A DNA stretch of 64,000 nt from contig NZ_SHKI01000005.1 of the NCBI RefSeq assembly GCF_004217175.1, positions 372,001-436,000 of the forward strand, given 5' to 3'. Positions 52,160 through 61,648 of the stretch are shown piece by piece. This DNA comes from Leucobacter luti (GTDB taxonomy: Bacteria; Actinomycetota; Actinomycetes; Actinomycetales; Microbacteriaceae). Within the stretch, counting starts at the first letter, position 1. Each line of letters starts with the position of its first letter. A program made the translations under genes and the position numbers. The notes below the pieces were generated by a model. That model was not told where the DNA came from and ran no database searches. It was given only the letters and a program-made list of their open reading frames with translations.

Positions 52160-53035
52160 ATGGCAGAGCGAACGTGGTCTTTTTCGAAGGCATTCCGCAA
52201 TATCTTCAGTGGTCCCACCCTGATTACTGATGAGACCTGGGACGATCTCGAGACCGCACTGATTACCGCGGACTTTGGCCCGGACGTCACCGAGGCGCTG
52301 CTCGACTCGCTGCGGGCGGAGGTGTCGCGACTGCGCGTCACCGAGGTGTCCGAGCTGCGCAGCATGCTCCGCGACGCGGTCGAGGAGCGGCTCGCCGCCT
52401 ACGACCCGACGCTGCACCTCTCGGAGCGCCCCGCGGTCATTCTCGTGGTCGGCGTCAACGGGGTGGGCAAGACCACCACGATCGGCAAGTTCGCCAACTA
52501 CCTCAAAGCGTTCGACAAGCGCATCGTCGTGGGCGCCGCCGACACGTTCCGCGCCGCCGCCGTGGAGCAGCTCGGCACCTGGGCCGAGCGGGCCGGGGTT
52601 GATATCGTCAAGCCGCAGCAGCAGGGGCAGGACCCCGCGGCCGTCGCCTTCCAGACGGTCGAGCGCGCGATCGCCGAGGGCTACGACATCGCGATCATCG
52701 ACACCGCGGGCCGGCTGCAGACCAAGGGCGGGCTCATGGACGAGCTCGGCAAGGTGCGCCGTGTGATCGAGAAGCAGGCGCCGGTCGCCGAGGTGCTGCT
52801 CGTGCTCGACGCCACGACGGGGCAGAACGGGCTCGCGCAGGCCGAGGCGTTCATTGAACACGCCGGGGTCACGGGCCTCGTACTCACCAAGCTCGACGGA
52901 TCCGCGAAGGGCGGTTTCGTGCTCGCCGTGCAGGAAAAGACCGGGCTGCCCATCAAGCTCGTGGGGCAGGGCGAGGGGATCACCGACCTCACCGGCTTCA
53001 CGCCGCACGTGTTCGCGCAGCAGCTCGTCGGCTGA
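52160..53035 (+). CDS. ftsY: Signal recognition particle receptor FtsY
   Basis: The 291-residue GTPase binds SRP at the membrane and delivers nascent membrane proteins. It has the N-domain (about 10-90) and G-domain with GVNGVGKTTTIGKFANYL, DTFRAAAVEQL, DTAGRLQTKGGLMDEL and TKLDGSAKGG. The acidic A domain of longer FtsY proteins is absent, so membrane binding would rest on the N-terminal helix MAERTWSFSKAFRNIF. It normally follows smc in actinobacteria, but here 10.2 kb separates them. Confidence 0.95.
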   Translation: MAERTWSFSKAFRNIFSGPTLITDETWDDLETALITADFGPDVTEALLDSLRAEVSRLRVTEVSELRSMLRDAVEERLAAYDPTLHLSERPAVILVVGVNGVGKTTTIGKFANYLKAFDKRIVVGAADTFRAAAVEQLGTWAERAGVDIVKPQQQGQDPAAVAFQTVERAIAEGYDIAIIDTAGRLQTKGGLMDELGKVRRVIEKQAPVAEVLLVLDATTGQNGLAQAEAFIEHAGVTGLVLTKLDGSAKGGFVLAVQEKTGLPIKLVGQGEGITDLTGFTPHVFAQQLVG

Positions 53036-53190
53036 GTGGGGGACTCAAATGTTCAGCCGCCCGCGAATAACTGACTGATGAGTGCAAAAAAGCGATACAT
53101 TTGACGTGAGGCCTGACGGCTGGGCCACACGCTGCGGCCGCCGGACCGGAAGCTCCACCAACCAGGTGTAGCGTTCGAGAAAGGGTAACC

Positions 53191-54045
53191 ATGCAGCACC
53201 TCACAGTACTGGGCACCGGGGTCCTGGGCTCCCAGATCATCTTCCAGGCCGCGTACTCCGGCAAGGACGTCGTAGCCTACGATCTGAACGACGAGATCCT
53301 CGCGAAGCTCCCCGAGCGGTGGGAGTATCTCAAGCCGCAGTATCTGCGAGACCTGCCCGATGCGACGCCCGAGAAGCTCGACGCCGCGGTGGCCCGAATT
53401 CGGCCGTCTTCCGACCTCGCAGACGCCCTCTCCGCCGCGGACATCGTGATCGAGGCGGTCCCCGAGCGCCTCGACATCAAGCAGAGCACCTGGGAGCGCG
53501 TGGGCCAGCTGGCCCCTGAGCAGACGATCTTCTGCACGAACTCGTCGACGCTGCTGCCGAGCGACATCGCGCCGTTCACCGGTCGCCCCGAGCGGTTCCT
53601 CGCACTGCACTTCGCAAACGAGGTGTGGCTGCACAACACGGGCGAGGTCATGGGGCACCCCGGCACGGATCCGGCGGTCTTCGAACAGGTGGCCGAGTTT
53701 GCTGCCGAGATCGGCATGGTCCCGATCCGGATCCACAAGGAGCAGCCGGGCTACGTGCTGAACTCCCTGCTCGTGCCGTTCCTCAACGCGGGCGCCAAGC
53801 TCGTCGTCCGCGGCGTCGCCACGCCCGAGGACATCGACAACACCTGGAAGATCGCGACCGGCGCACCCGCCGGCCCGTTCGAGATCTTCGACGTGGTGGG
53901 CATGATGACCCCCTACAACCTCGGCATGAGCGGGGACGACCCCGAGATGCGCGAGTTCGCTGAGTACATCAAGCGCGAATACATCGACAAGGGCTGGCTG
54001 GGCAAGGGGTCGGGTCGCGGCTTCTACGACTACAGCGGGAAGTAG
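53191..54045 (+). CDS. 3-hydroxyacyl-CoA dehydrogenase
   Basis: The 284-residue protein has the Rossmann start VLGTGVLGSQIIFQAAYSGK, SAADIVIEAVPERLDIKQ, CTNSSTLLPSDIA, and the catalytic His in LALHFANEVWLHNTG, where HFxNP is usual. The C-terminal domain shows GYVLNSLLVPFLNAG. It oxidises 3-hydroxyacyl-CoA or a close relative in beta-oxidation. No thiolase or hydratase lies nearby. ATG 53191 has GAAAGGG eight bases upstream. It interrupts ftsY-ffh. Confidence 0.85.
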   Translation: MQHLTVLGTGVLGSQIIFQAAYSGKDVVAYDLNDEILAKLPERWEYLKPQYLRDLPDATPEKLDAAVARIRPSSDLADALSAADIVIEAVPERLDIKQSTWERVGQLAPEQTIFCTNSSTLLPSDIAPFTGRPERFLALHFANEVWLHNTGEVMGHPGTDPAVFEQVAEFAAEIGMVPIRIHKEQPGYVLNSLLVPFLNAGAKLVVRGVATPEDIDNTWKIATGAPAGPFEIFDVVGMMTPYNLGMSGDDPEMREFAEYIKREYIDKGWLGKGSGRGFYDYSGK

Positions 54046-54117
54046 CGCCGGCCCGCGGGGCCCGGGGTGAGTCGCGCGCTCATGCCGGGCCGCCGCGCGG
54101 GGTAGAATCAACCCATC

Positions 54118-55683
54118 ATGGCTACTTTCGGAAACCTCTCTGCGCGGCTCACCGACACCTTCAAGAATCTGCGGGCGAAGGGCAAGCTGTCGGCGTCAGA
54201 CGTCGACAGCACCGTACGCGAGATTCGACGCGCGCTGCTCGAAGCGGACGTCGCGCTTGACGTGGTCAAAGACTTCACCGGGAAGGTCCGCGAACGGGCC
54301 CTCGGCGACGAGGTCAACCAGGCGCTCAACCCTGCCCAGCAGGTTGTGCAGATCGTCAACGAGGAGCTCGTGGCGATCCTCGGCGGCGAACAGCGCCGGC
54401 TTGAGTTCGCGAAGAAGCCGCCGACCATCATCATGCTCGCCGGCCTCCAGGGCGCGGGCAAGACCACGCTCGCGGGCAAGCTTGCTAAGTGGCTTAAGGA
54501 TCAGGGCCACACGCCCATGCTCGTCGCGTGCGACCTGCAGCGTCCCAACGCGGTGACCCAGCTGGGTGTCGTGGCCGAGCAGGCCGGGGTTGCGATCTAC
54601 GCGCCCGAGCCCGGCAACGGCGTTGGCGACCCGGTGAAGGTCGCCAAGGGCGGCGTCGCCGAGGCGCGCGCAAAGCAGTACGACTTCGTGATCGTGGATA
54701 CGGCTGGCCGCCTGGGCGTGGACCAGGAGCTCATGCAGCAGGCCGCGAACATTCGCAAGGCGATCGATCCCGACGAGGTGCTCTTCGTGATCGACGCAAT
54801 GATCGGCCAGGACGCCGTCGCGACCGCGCAGGCGTTCCAGGAGGGTGTCGACTTCACCGGCGTGGTGCTCACCAAGCTCGACGGTGACGCGCGCGGTGGC
54901 GCGGCGCTGTCGATCCGCGGTGTGACCGGCCGCCCGATCCTCTTCGCCTCGACGGGCGAGGGGCTCGGCGACTTCGAGCCGTTCCACCCCGACCGCATGG
55001 CGAGCCGCATCCTCGATCTCGGCGATATTCTCACGCTCATCGAGCAGGCGCAGAGCGCGTTCGACGAGGGCGAGGCGCGCAAGGTCGCCGAGAAGATCGC
55101 GAAGGACGAGTTCACGCTCGACGACTTCCTCGGCCAGATGCAGCAGCTGCGCGGTGCCGGCTCCATCAAGAAGATGATGGGCATGCTTCCCGGCATGGGC
55201 AAGATGAAGGATCAGCTCGAGAACTTCGATGAGCGCGAGATTGTGCGCACCGAGGCGATTATCCAGTCGATGACACTCGCGGAGCGGCAGAACCCGAAGC
55301 TGCTCAACGGGTCGCGCCGGCTGCGCATCGCCAAGGGTTCGGGCATGACCGTTACCGACGTCAACTCGCTCGTGCAGCGCTTCGAGCAGGCCGCAAAGAT
55401 GATGAAGACGGTGGCGCGCGGCGGCGTGCCCCAGATTCCGGGGATGGGACCCATGCCCGGCATGGGCGGCCACGGTGGAAAGAAGAAGGCGCAGGGCAAG
55501 GGCAAGGGCAAGAAGCAGTCGGGCAACCCGGCGAAGCGCGCCCAGGAGCAGGCTGGAATCGAGGCAAAGCAGGCGACGGCGCCGAGCGGCTCCGGGTTTG
55601 GTATCGGTGGCGGCGCCGCGGCGCAGCCGTCCGAGGAAGAGATGGCGAAGCTGCAGCAGATGCTCGGCAAGGGCCTCCGCTAG
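54118..55683 (+). CDS. ffh: Signal recognition particle protein Ffh
   Basis: The 521-residue GTPase recognises signal sequences on ribosomes. N- and G-domains show LAGLQGAGKTTLAGKLA, DTAGRLGVDQELMQQ and TKLDGDARGGAAL; the Met-rich M-domain from about residue 330 has MQQLRGAGSIKKMMGMLPGM and SRRLRIAKGSGMTVTDVN. The tail is Lys/Gly-rich, then Ala-rich. TAGAAT nine bases before the ATG may be the -10 box with a very short leader. Confidence 0.97.
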   Translation: MATFGNLSARLTDTFKNLRAKGKLSASDVDSTVREIRRALLEADVALDVVKDFTGKVRERALGDEVNQALNPAQQVVQIVNEELVAILGGEQRRLEFAKKPPTIIMLAGLQGAGKTTLAGKLAKWLKDQGHTPMLVACDLQRPNAVTQLGVVAEQAGVAIYAPEPGNGVGDPVKVAKGGVAEARAKQYDFVIVDTAGRLGVDQELMQQAANIRKAIDPDEVLFVIDAMIGQDAVATAQAFQEGVDFTGVVLTKLDGDARGGAALSIRGVTGRPILFASTGEGLGDFEPFHPDRMASRILDLGDILTLIEQAQSAFDEGEARKVAEKIAKDEFTLDDFLGQMQQLRGAGSIKKMMGMLPGMGKMKDQLENFDEREIVRTEAIIQSMTLAERQNPKLLNGSRRLRIAKGSGMTVTDVNSLVQRFEQAAKMMKTVARGGVPQIPGMGPMPGMGGHGGKKKAQGKGKGKKQSGNPAKRAQEQAGIEAKQATAPSGSGFGIGGGAAAQPSEEEMAKLQQMLGKGLR

Positions 55684-55720
55684 GTCACCGACCCGGCGCC
55701 TCCGCTCGGTCACCGACCCG
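55683..55720 (+). repeat. Short direct repeat after ffh
   Basis: GGTCACCGACCCG occurs at 55683-55695 and 55708-55720 (period 25), each followed by a GCCTCCG. The rest of the 194-base gap holds only a 21-codon hydrophobic ORF without a ribosome site. Confidence 0.6.
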
Positions 55721-55877
55721 AGCCTCCGACGGCGGTCTGGCGGGAGGGTGGCCCGGGCGCTGGCGGGCGATGGCGGGCACTGTGGCAGTGATGCTGGGCT
55801 TCCCGGTGCTGTTCGGGTGGTGGCTCGACCGGTAGATTGGCACTGACGCACGTGAGTACCGCAGGGAGGGCAGAGAC

Positions 55878-57182
55878 ATGAGCCAGGGCGCTGAGTATCT
55901 GATCGGTTCGGACATCGTCGCGCGGGACGTGTGGACCACTGTCCCGCTCGACTGGAATGACCCGCACGGCGAGACAATTCGGATCTTCGCTCGCGAACTG
56001 GTTGCCGCCGAACTGCGACACGCCGACCTGCCGCTGCTCGTGCACCTGCAGGGTGGCCCCGGTGGCAAGGGGACCCGGCCGCTCGGGCGGTCGGCCTGGG
56101 TGGGCGCCGCACTGCGCCGCTTCCGCGTGGTGATCCCCGATCAGCGCGGGACCGGCCGTTCGACGCCGCTCTCTGGCGATGACTTTGCGCCGCTTCCGGC
56201 CGCCGAGGCCGCGCGGCGGCTCTCGCTCCACCGGGCAGACTCAATCGTGCGCGACCTCGAGGCCGTGCGCGCCACGCACTACGAGGGCCGCCAGTGGTGG
56301 AGCCTGGGCCAGAGCTACGGCGGGTTTCTCACCCTCCACTACCTCTCCGTGGCCCCGGAGGCGCTGATCGGCGCCGCAGTGACCGGTGGCCTGGCGGGCC
56401 TCGAGCCGGATCCAGACGAGGTGTACCGGCGCACCTTCCCGCGGGTCGCCGCCAAGAACCGGATCTTCCGCGAGCGCACCCCACACCTGACCGATCGAGT
56501 GGCACGCATCGCGGATCTGCTTGCGGCCGAGGACGTGCGGCTTCCGGACGGCGATCGACTCACCGTGCGCCGGTTCCAGACGCTCGGCCTCGACCTCGGC
56601 ATGGCGCCCGGCTACGACCGCGTGCACTGGATGCTCGACGAAGCGTTCTCGGACGAGTCGGAGACGCGGCTCAGCGACACGTTCATCCAGACCGTCGGCG
56701 CTGCGACCGGTTTTGCCACGAACCCGCTCTTCATCGCCCTGCAAGAGAGTATTTACGGGCCCGGCCCCTCGGCCTGGGCCGCACAGCGTGCCCGCGAGGA
56801 GCGACCGGAGTTCGCGGAGGCCGGGCGACCGCTCGAGTTCACGGGGGAGATGGTGTTCCCCTGGATGTTCTCAGAGATCCGCGCCCTGCGCGGTTTCCGC
56901 GCCGGGGTTGAGGAGCTCGCGTCGCGCGAGTGGCCCATCGAGATGTACGACCGCGAGCGCCTGGGGCGCAACAGCGTGCCCGTAGAGGCGGCGGTGTACT
57001 TCGACGACATGTATGTGGACGCGGGGCTCTCGCTCAACACCGCGAGCCGGGTCCCCGGGCTGAACGCCTGGGTGACCAACGAATACGAGCACGATGGGGT
57101 GCATCACGAGGGCGTCGCGGAGCGGCTATTTGCGGCGCTTGAGCTTCGTTTGGGCGGAACCCCGAGCACTCGGCGCGACTAA
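55878..57182 (+). CDS. Alpha/beta-hydrolase, proline iminopeptidase-like (S33)
   Basis: The 434-residue enzyme has HLQGGPGGKGTRPLGR (oxyanion loop), IPDQRGTGRSTPLSG, the nucleophile elbow SLGQSYGGFLTLHYL with Ser near residue 153, and ends with NEYEHDGVHHEG carrying the likely catalytic His. It is expected to cut N-terminal proline or related residues from peptides in the cytoplasm; no signal peptide is seen. ATG has GGGAGGG about ten bases upstream. It stands alone between ffh and rpsP. Confidence 0.88.
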   Translation: MSQGAEYLIGSDIVARDVWTTVPLDWNDPHGETIRIFARELVAAELRHADLPLLVHLQGGPGGKGTRPLGRSAWVGAALRRFRVVIPDQRGTGRSTPLSGDDFAPLPAAEAARRLSLHRADSIVRDLEAVRATHYEGRQWWSLGQSYGGFLTLHYLSVAPEALIGAAVTGGLAGLEPDPDEVYRRTFPRVAAKNRIFRERTPHLTDRVARIADLLAAEDVRLPDGDRLTVRRFQTLGLDLGMAPGYDRVHWMLDEAFSDESETRLSDTFIQTVGAATGFATNPLFIALQESIYGPGPSAWAAQRAREERPEFAEAGRPLEFTGEMVFPWMFSEIRALRGFRAGVEELASREWPIEMYDRERLGRNSVPVEAAVYFDDMYVDAGLSLNTASRVPGLNAWVTNEYEHDGVHHEGVAERLFAALELRLGGTPSTRRD

Positions 57183-57203
57183 ATTCCTGGTCACAACAAA
57201 AAT

Positions 57204-57233
57204 TGCAAATACTGCCCGTGGTGTGGCAAAATT
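57204..57233 (+). promoter_or_regulatory. Candidate rpsP operon promoter
   Basis: TTGCAA (57204-57209) and CAAAAT (57228-57233), spaced 18 bases, lie in an AT-rich patch 90 bases before the rpsP ATG. Confidence 0.45.
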
Positions 57234-57322
57234 GATGAGTTCACGCAGTTCGCGTGCCCAGGCTTTCGCGCAGCGGCAAGACGTCGCAGCGTGTCGTCAC
57301 ACAGACACCCAAGGAGTCATTC

Positions 57323-57754
57323 ATGGCCGTTAAGATCCGCCTCAAGCGCCTCGGCAAGATCCGCGCACCCTACTACCGCATCGTCGTCGCCGACTCGCGC
57401 ACCAAGCGCGACGGTCGCGTGATCGAGGAGATCGGCAAGTACCACCCCACGCAGAACCCCTCGTTCATCGAGGTCGATTCGGATCGTGCGCAGTACTGGC
57501 TCAGCGTCGGCGCCCAGCCGACCGAGCAGGTTGCCGCCATCCTCAAGCTCACGGGCGACTGGGGCAAGTTCTCGGGCGAGGGCTCGACGGAGTCGAAGGT
57601 GCTCGCACCCGAGGCAAAGGTCCCGTTCGAGGTCGATTCCGCGAAGAAGACCGTGCTGCGCCCCAAGGCTGAGAAGCCCGCAGCGGTCGAGGCGCCGGCA
57701 GCAGACGCAGCCGAGGCTCCCGCCGAGGACGCAGCCGAGACCACCGAGGCCTAA
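57323..57754 (+). CDS. rpsP: 30S ribosomal protein S16
   Basis: The 143-residue protein has the S16 core [20 protein letters not shown] and the family motif [20 protein letters not shown]. The last 55 residues are an Ala/Glu/Pro-rich tail, common in actinobacterial S16. ATG 57323 has AAGGAG eight bases upstream. First gene of the rpsP-KH-rimM-trmD operon. Confidence 0.97.
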   Translation: MAVKIRLKRLGKIRAPYYRIVVADSRTKRDGRVIEEIGKYHPTQNPSFIEVDSDRAQYWLSVGAQPTEQVAAILKLTGDWGKFSGEGSTESKVLAPEAKVPFEVDSAKKTVLRPKAEKPAAVEAPAADAAEAPAEDAAETTEA

Positions 57755-57759
57755 TTCTC

Positions 57760-58068
57760 TTGGCTGAACAGGCGCTTGCTGACGCGCTCGAGCACCTCGT
57801 GCGCGGGATCGTCGACCACCCCGAGCGGGTGCGCGTTGACGCGCGCGGCGGTGCCCGCGGCGAGGTCCTTGAGGTGCGCGTGCACCCCGACGATCTCGGC
57901 CGCGTGATCGGCCGTGGCGGGCGCACCGCGTCCTCCCTGCGCACCGTCGTTGCCTCGCTCGCCGCTGGCGAGCGCATCCGCGTCGACGTGGTTGACACGG
58001 ACGACGCCGGCGACGCGGACGAGCTGGTCGACGCGACCGAGCCCGCTTCGAGCGGAAGCGACGCCTGA
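57760..58068 (+). CDS. KH-domain RNA-binding protein (KhpA/YlqC type)
   Basis: The 102-residue protein has the KH signature VIGRGGRTASSLRTVVAS with the GxxG loop GRGG, preceded by EQALADALEHLVRGIVDHP. KhpA proteins bind RNA and influence cell division and size. A TTG start five bases after the rpsP stop and a TGATG overlap with rimM fit the operon. The C-terminal 25 residues are acidic. Confidence 0.92.
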   Translation: MAEQALADALEHLVRGIVDHPERVRVDARGGARGEVLEVRVHPDDLGRVIGRGGRTASSLRTVVASLAAGERIRVDVVDTDDAGDADELVDATEPASSGSDA

Positions 58069-58787
58069 TGGCCGACGCCTCCGGGCGCGCACGAGCTCCC
58101 CGTCCCGCTAGCGGGGCGGGGAGTTTGCGTGTGGGCCGCCTGACGAAGCCGCACGGTCTGAAGGGCGGCATCAAGCTCGAGCTCTTCACCGACAACCCCG
58201 AGCTTCGGTTCACCCCGGGCGCCGAGTTCTACCTGCAGGTTCCCGAGGACTCGCCCTGGTTTGGGCGCACGATCACGATGCGCGAGCTGCGCTGGTTCAA
58301 CGAGTCGCCGGTTGGGTTCTTCGAGGAGCTCGCCGACCGCTCCGACGCCGAGGGCATCGTGCGCGCCATCCTCTGGATCGACGAGCAGGCAGTCGCCGAC
58401 GGCGAAGAGGATAACGCCTGGTACGACCACCAGCTCGTGGGACTCGACGTGGTGCGCGAGGGCGAAAAGCTGGGCACGGTGGCCGAGGTGCGTCACTTCC
58501 CGGCTCAGGACCTCCTGGTGGTCACCACCGAGGCCGGCACCGTGCTCGTGCCGTTCGTCGAGGCGATCGTCCCGAGCGTCGATATCGAGGCCGGGCTGGT
58601 CCACGTCACCCCGCCGACCGGGCTCTTCGAGGAGCGCGAGGCGGAAATCGCCGGCGGTCCGGGGTCCGAGGCGGCGCCGCAGTCTGACGCGGCTGCCGAA
58701 CCTGCCGCGGACGCTGGCTCTGCGGTTGGGGGCGACTCCGCCGCTGGTTCTGCTGCTGATTCTGACCCGCAGGATCCCGCCGCATGA
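58068..58787 (+). CDS. rimM: Ribosome maturation factor RimM
   Basis: The 239-residue protein has the RimM N-domain with [20 protein letters not shown] and the PRC-barrel linker [20 protein letters not shown], then [17 protein letters not shown]. It helps 30S assembly by binding S19. The last 55 residues are an acidic Ala/Ser tail not seen in short RimM. ATG 58068 overlaps the KH stop, and its stop overlaps trmD (ATGA). Confidence 0.94.
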   Translation: MADASGRARAPRPASGAGSLRVGRLTKPHGLKGGIKLELFTDNPELRFTPGAEFYLQVPEDSPWFGRTITMRELRWFNESPVGFFEELADRSDAEGIVRAILWIDEQAVADGEEDNAWYDHQLVGLDVVREGEKLGTVAEVRHFPAQDLLVVTTEAGTVLVPFVEAIVPSVDIEAGLVHVTPPTGLFEEREAEIAGGPGSEAAPQSDAAAEPAADAGSAVGGDSAAGSAADSDPQDPAA

Positions 58788-59518
58788 GGATCGACGTTGT
58801 CTCGATCTTCCCCGGCTACTTCGACGCACTCGAGCTCTCGCTGCTCGGGAAGGCGAAGCAGCGGGGCGTGATCGACGTGCGCGTGCACGATCTGCGCGAG
58901 CACGCGCACGATAAGCACCGCACCGTCGATGACACCCCCGCCGGCGGCGGCGCGGGAATGGTCATGAAGCCGGAGCCGTGGGGCGAAGCCCTCGATTCGA
59001 TCCTCACCGATCCCGAGACCACCGGCGAGCCGCTCATTATCTTCCCGTCTCCCGCGGGGGAGGTGTTCACCCAGGCGATGGCGCACGAGCTCGCGCAGGA
59101 GCCCCACCTGGTGTTCGGGTGCGGTCGGTACGAGGGCATTGATCAGCGCGTCTTCGAGGAGTACGCCGAGCGCGGTCGCGTGCGGCTGGTGAGCATCGGC
59201 GACTACATCCTGAACGGCGGTGAGGTGGCAACGATCGCGATGGTCGAGGCGATCGCGCGGCTCGTTCCCGGCGTCGTGGGCAACCCCGAGAGCCTGGTCG
59301 AGGAGTCGCACGAGTCCGGCCTCCTTGAGTACCCGAGCTACACGAAGCCCGCAAACTGGCGCGACCGGGCGGTGCCCCCCGTGCTGCTCAGCGGCAACCA
59401 CGCGGCCATCGCCGCGTGGCGTCAGGAGCAGAGCATCGAGCGGACGCGGCGCGTGCGCCCCGAACTGCTGCCGCCCGAGCACCGCGGCGAGTCGCGCGGT
59501 CGTCACGCCGCGGACTAG
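58784..59518 (+). CDS. trmD: tRNA (guanine(37)-N1)-methyltransferase
   Basis: The 244-residue SPOUT enzyme methylates G37 of tRNAs and prevents frameshifting. [15 protein letters not shown] is the family start; [27 protein letters not shown] and [19 protein letters not shown] form the trefoil-knot SAM site, with the catalytic Asp in the last block. Coupled to rimM by ATGA overlap. Confidence 0.97.
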   Translation: MRIDVVSIFPGYFDALELSLLGKAKQRGVIDVRVHDLREHAHDKHRTVDDTPAGGGAGMVMKPEPWGEALDSILTDPETTGEPLIIFPSPAGEVFTQAMAHELAQEPHLVFGCGRYEGIDQRVFEEYAERGRVRLVSIGDYILNGGEVATIAMVEAIARLVPGVVGNPESLVEESHESGLLEYPSYTKPANWRDRAVPPVLLSGNHAAIAAWRQEQSIERTRRVRPELLPPEHRGESRGRHAAD

Positions 59519-59547
59519 ACGCGAAGGATCGCCCCCGCGCCACCCAC

Positions 59548-59553
59548 TAGGCT
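59548..59553 (+). promoter_or_regulatory. -10 box of murT (TAGGCT, 7 bases)
   Basis: TAGGCT ends seven bases before ATG 59561, at the start of the murT-gatD operon. Confidence 0.55.
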
Positions 59554-59560
59554 TGATTCC

Positions 59561-60898
59561 ATGCGTGATGTAATCTCCGCCGTCGTGGGGAAGAGTGTGC
59601 GGCAGGTCGCCCGACTGCGGGGCGGCGGTTCCGCGCTGCCCGGGCTCGTGGTCGAGAAAATCGACCCCGGCTTCCTCAGCCGAGTGCTCGGCCGGCTCCC
59701 GTACGGCGTGGTGGCCGTCAGCGGGACGAACGGCAAGACCACCACCACGAAGATGATCGTGGAGATGCTCGAGGCCGAGGGGTTGCGCGTCTTCACCAAC
59801 CGCACCGGCTCGAACTTCTCCCGCGGGGTCGTCGCGGCGGCAATCGCCGAGGGATCGCTCAGCGGCAAGCTCGATGCAGACATCGCGGTGCTCGAACTCG
59901 ACGAGGCGCACGCGATGTACTTCATCGACCGCGTCCCACCCAGGTTTACTCTGCTCCTCAACGTGCTTCGGGACCAGCTCGACCGCTTCGGCGAGATCGA
60001 CACCACCGCGAAGCTGCTGCAGCGCATCGCCGACGCCACGAGCGAGGGCCTCGTGGTCAACCGTGAGGACCGGCTGATCCACGCGATCGGCGAGCGCACG
60101 CGCGAGCGGAGCGCCGCGGTCGATGTGCGCGAGTTCGGCCTCTCCGCCGATCTGCTCGCAACCTTCCCGAGCGACGACGACTTTCACGCCGATGCTGGTG
60201 CTGGGGTCGCCGACAGCAGCGCCGCGGACCCCGCGGCGGCCGACGTCACCCTGGTCGAGCTGGGGGACCACGAGGCGGTGTTCCGGGTCGACGGGGTCGA
60301 CTACCGCACCCCGCTCAAGCTGGAAGGGCTCTACAACACGTTCAACGCTGCCGCGGCGCTGGCCGTGGTGCGGCAGGTGCTCGGCGCCGGGCCCCTGCCC
60401 GGGCGCCAGGCGCGCGTCAGCGTGACGCCGGAGACCAGCAGCATTGTTGCGGCGCTCGCCAAGGTGCGCCCGGCCTTCGGGCGCGGCGAGCAGCTCGAAC
60501 TCGACGGCCAGCCGCTCGAGCTGGTGCTCGTCAAAAACCCGGCCGGCTTCCGGCTCGGACTTGCCTCGTTCGACGCATCAGGGGTCGCGGCGATGATCGC
60601 CATCAATGACCAGTACGCCGACGGCCGGGACATGTCCTGGCTCTGGGACGTCGACTTCACCTCGCTCGCCGCCGGCGGTGTGGACACGGTGAGCGGCACG
60701 CGCGCCTGGGACATGGCGCTCCGGCTCGAGCACGACGAGGTGCCGGTGGCGGCGGTGCAAGAGGACCTGGGCCGCGCGCTCACCGAGTTCCGGCAGCGCA
60801 CCATGGGGCAGCCCCGGCGCATTTACTGCACGTACACGGCCATGCTTGAGCTGCGGCGTGCACTCGCAGAACTGACCGACGTGGAGGACATCTGGTGA
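59561..60898 (+). CDS. murT: Lipid II isoglutaminyl synthase subunit MurT
   Basis: With GatD it amidates D-Glu of lipid II, a modification important for cross-linking. The 445-residue Mur-ligase-like protein has VSGTNGKTTTTKMIVEML (about residues 54-70), VLELDEAHAMYFI, and the C-terminal DUF1727 domain with KNPAGFRLGL and ALNDQYADGRDMSWLWD-like residues. The Cys4 zinc ribbon of staphylococcal MurT is missing; its place holds an Asp/Ala-rich linker near residue 215, and the only Cys is near the end. Coupled to gatD by GTGA. Confidence 0.93.
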   Translation: MRDVISAVVGKSVRQVARLRGGGSALPGLVVEKIDPGFLSRVLGRLPYGVVAVSGTNGKTTTTKMIVEMLEAEGLRVFTNRTGSNFSRGVVAAAIAEGSLSGKLDADIAVLELDEAHAMYFIDRVPPRFTLLLNVLRDQLDRFGEIDTTAKLLQRIADATSEGLVVNREDRLIHAIGERTRERSAAVDVREFGLSADLLATFPSDDDFHADAGAGVADSSAADPAAADVTLVELGDHEAVFRVDGVDYRTPLKLEGLYNTFNAAAALAVVRQVLGAGPLPGRQARVSVTPETSSIVAALAKVRPAFGRGEQLELDGQPLELVLVKNPAGFRLGLASFDASGVAAMIAINDQYADGRDMSWLWDVDFTSLAAGGVDTVSGTRAWDMALRLEHDEVPVAAVQEDLGRALTEFRQRTMGQPRRIYCTYTAMLELRRALAELTDVEDIW

Positions 60899-61632
60899 GC
60901 GCAGAGACCGGCACCCAGCACGAACTCGTCATCGTGTCGCTCTACCCGCGCGACATGAACATCTACGGCGACCGCGGCAACGTGCTCGCGCTTGAGCGCC
61001 GCGCCGCCGCGCACGGTTTCGCGCCGCGCGTGGTCGAGGTGAACCCCGGCGATCCGCTCCCCGACACGATCGACCTCATCGTCGGCGGTGGCGGCCAGGA
61101 CTCGGGGCAGGGGCGCGTGGCCGCAGACCTCGCGCTTCGCGCCGACGAGATCCGGGCCCTCGCGGCCGACGGCACTCCCATGCTCATGATCTGTGGGCTC
61201 TACCAGCTGTTCGGCCACCGCTTCGTGACGCACACCGGAGACGAGCTGGCAGGGATCGGCGTGCTCGACGTGGAGACCCGCGGCGGCAGCGAGCGGATGA
61301 TCGGCAATATCGTCCTGGACACCCCCGAGTTCGGTGAGATCATCGGCTACGAGAACCACAGTGGCAACACCACGCTCGGGTCGGGGTCCGCGCCACTCGG
61401 CCGCGTGGTCCAGGGCGCCGGCAACAACCCGACCGACGGCGTCGAGGGCGCGCGCACGGCAAACGTGATCGGCAGTTACCTGCACGGCTCGCTCCTCCCG
61501 AAGAACCCAGCGATCAGTGACTTCTTGATCGGCGAGGCCGCGCGCCGCCGCACCGGTGCGTTCGAGCCGCGCGTCGAGGTGGGCGAGACGGTGCGCCGCG
61601 CGCGCGAGAGTGCGAAGCGGCGGCCGCGCTAA
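60895..61632 (+). CDS. gatD: Lipid II isoglutaminyl synthase, glutaminase subunit GatD
   Basis: The 245-residue class I glutamine amidotransferase has DMNIYGDRGNVLALERRA near the start, the nucleophile Cys100 in LMICGLYQLFGH, and His197 in YLHGSLLPKNPAISDF. It supplies ammonia to MurT. GTG 60895 overlaps the murT stop. The last 20 residues are basic. Confidence 0.94.
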   Translation: MSAETGTQHELVIVSLYPRDMNIYGDRGNVLALERRAAAHGFAPRVVEVNPGDPLPDTIDLIVGGGGQDSGQGRVAADLALRADEIRALAADGTPMLMICGLYQLFGHRFVTHTGDELAGIGVLDVETRGGSERMIGNIVLDTPEFGEIIGYENHSGNTTLGSGSAPLGRVVQGAGNNPTDGVEGARTANVIGSYLHGSLLPKNPAISDFLIGEAARRRTGAFEPRVEVGETVRRARESAKRRPR

Positions 61633-61648
61633 CCGCCCGCTGCCCGCG

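Noticed and set aside
55770..55835. A 21-codon hydrophobic ORF (MAGTVAVMLGFPVLFGWWLD...) between ffh and the hydrolase gene
   Set aside because: No ribosome site at useful spacing and no -10 box at leaderless spacing; it could be a real small membrane protein, but nothing supports it beyond hydrophobicity.
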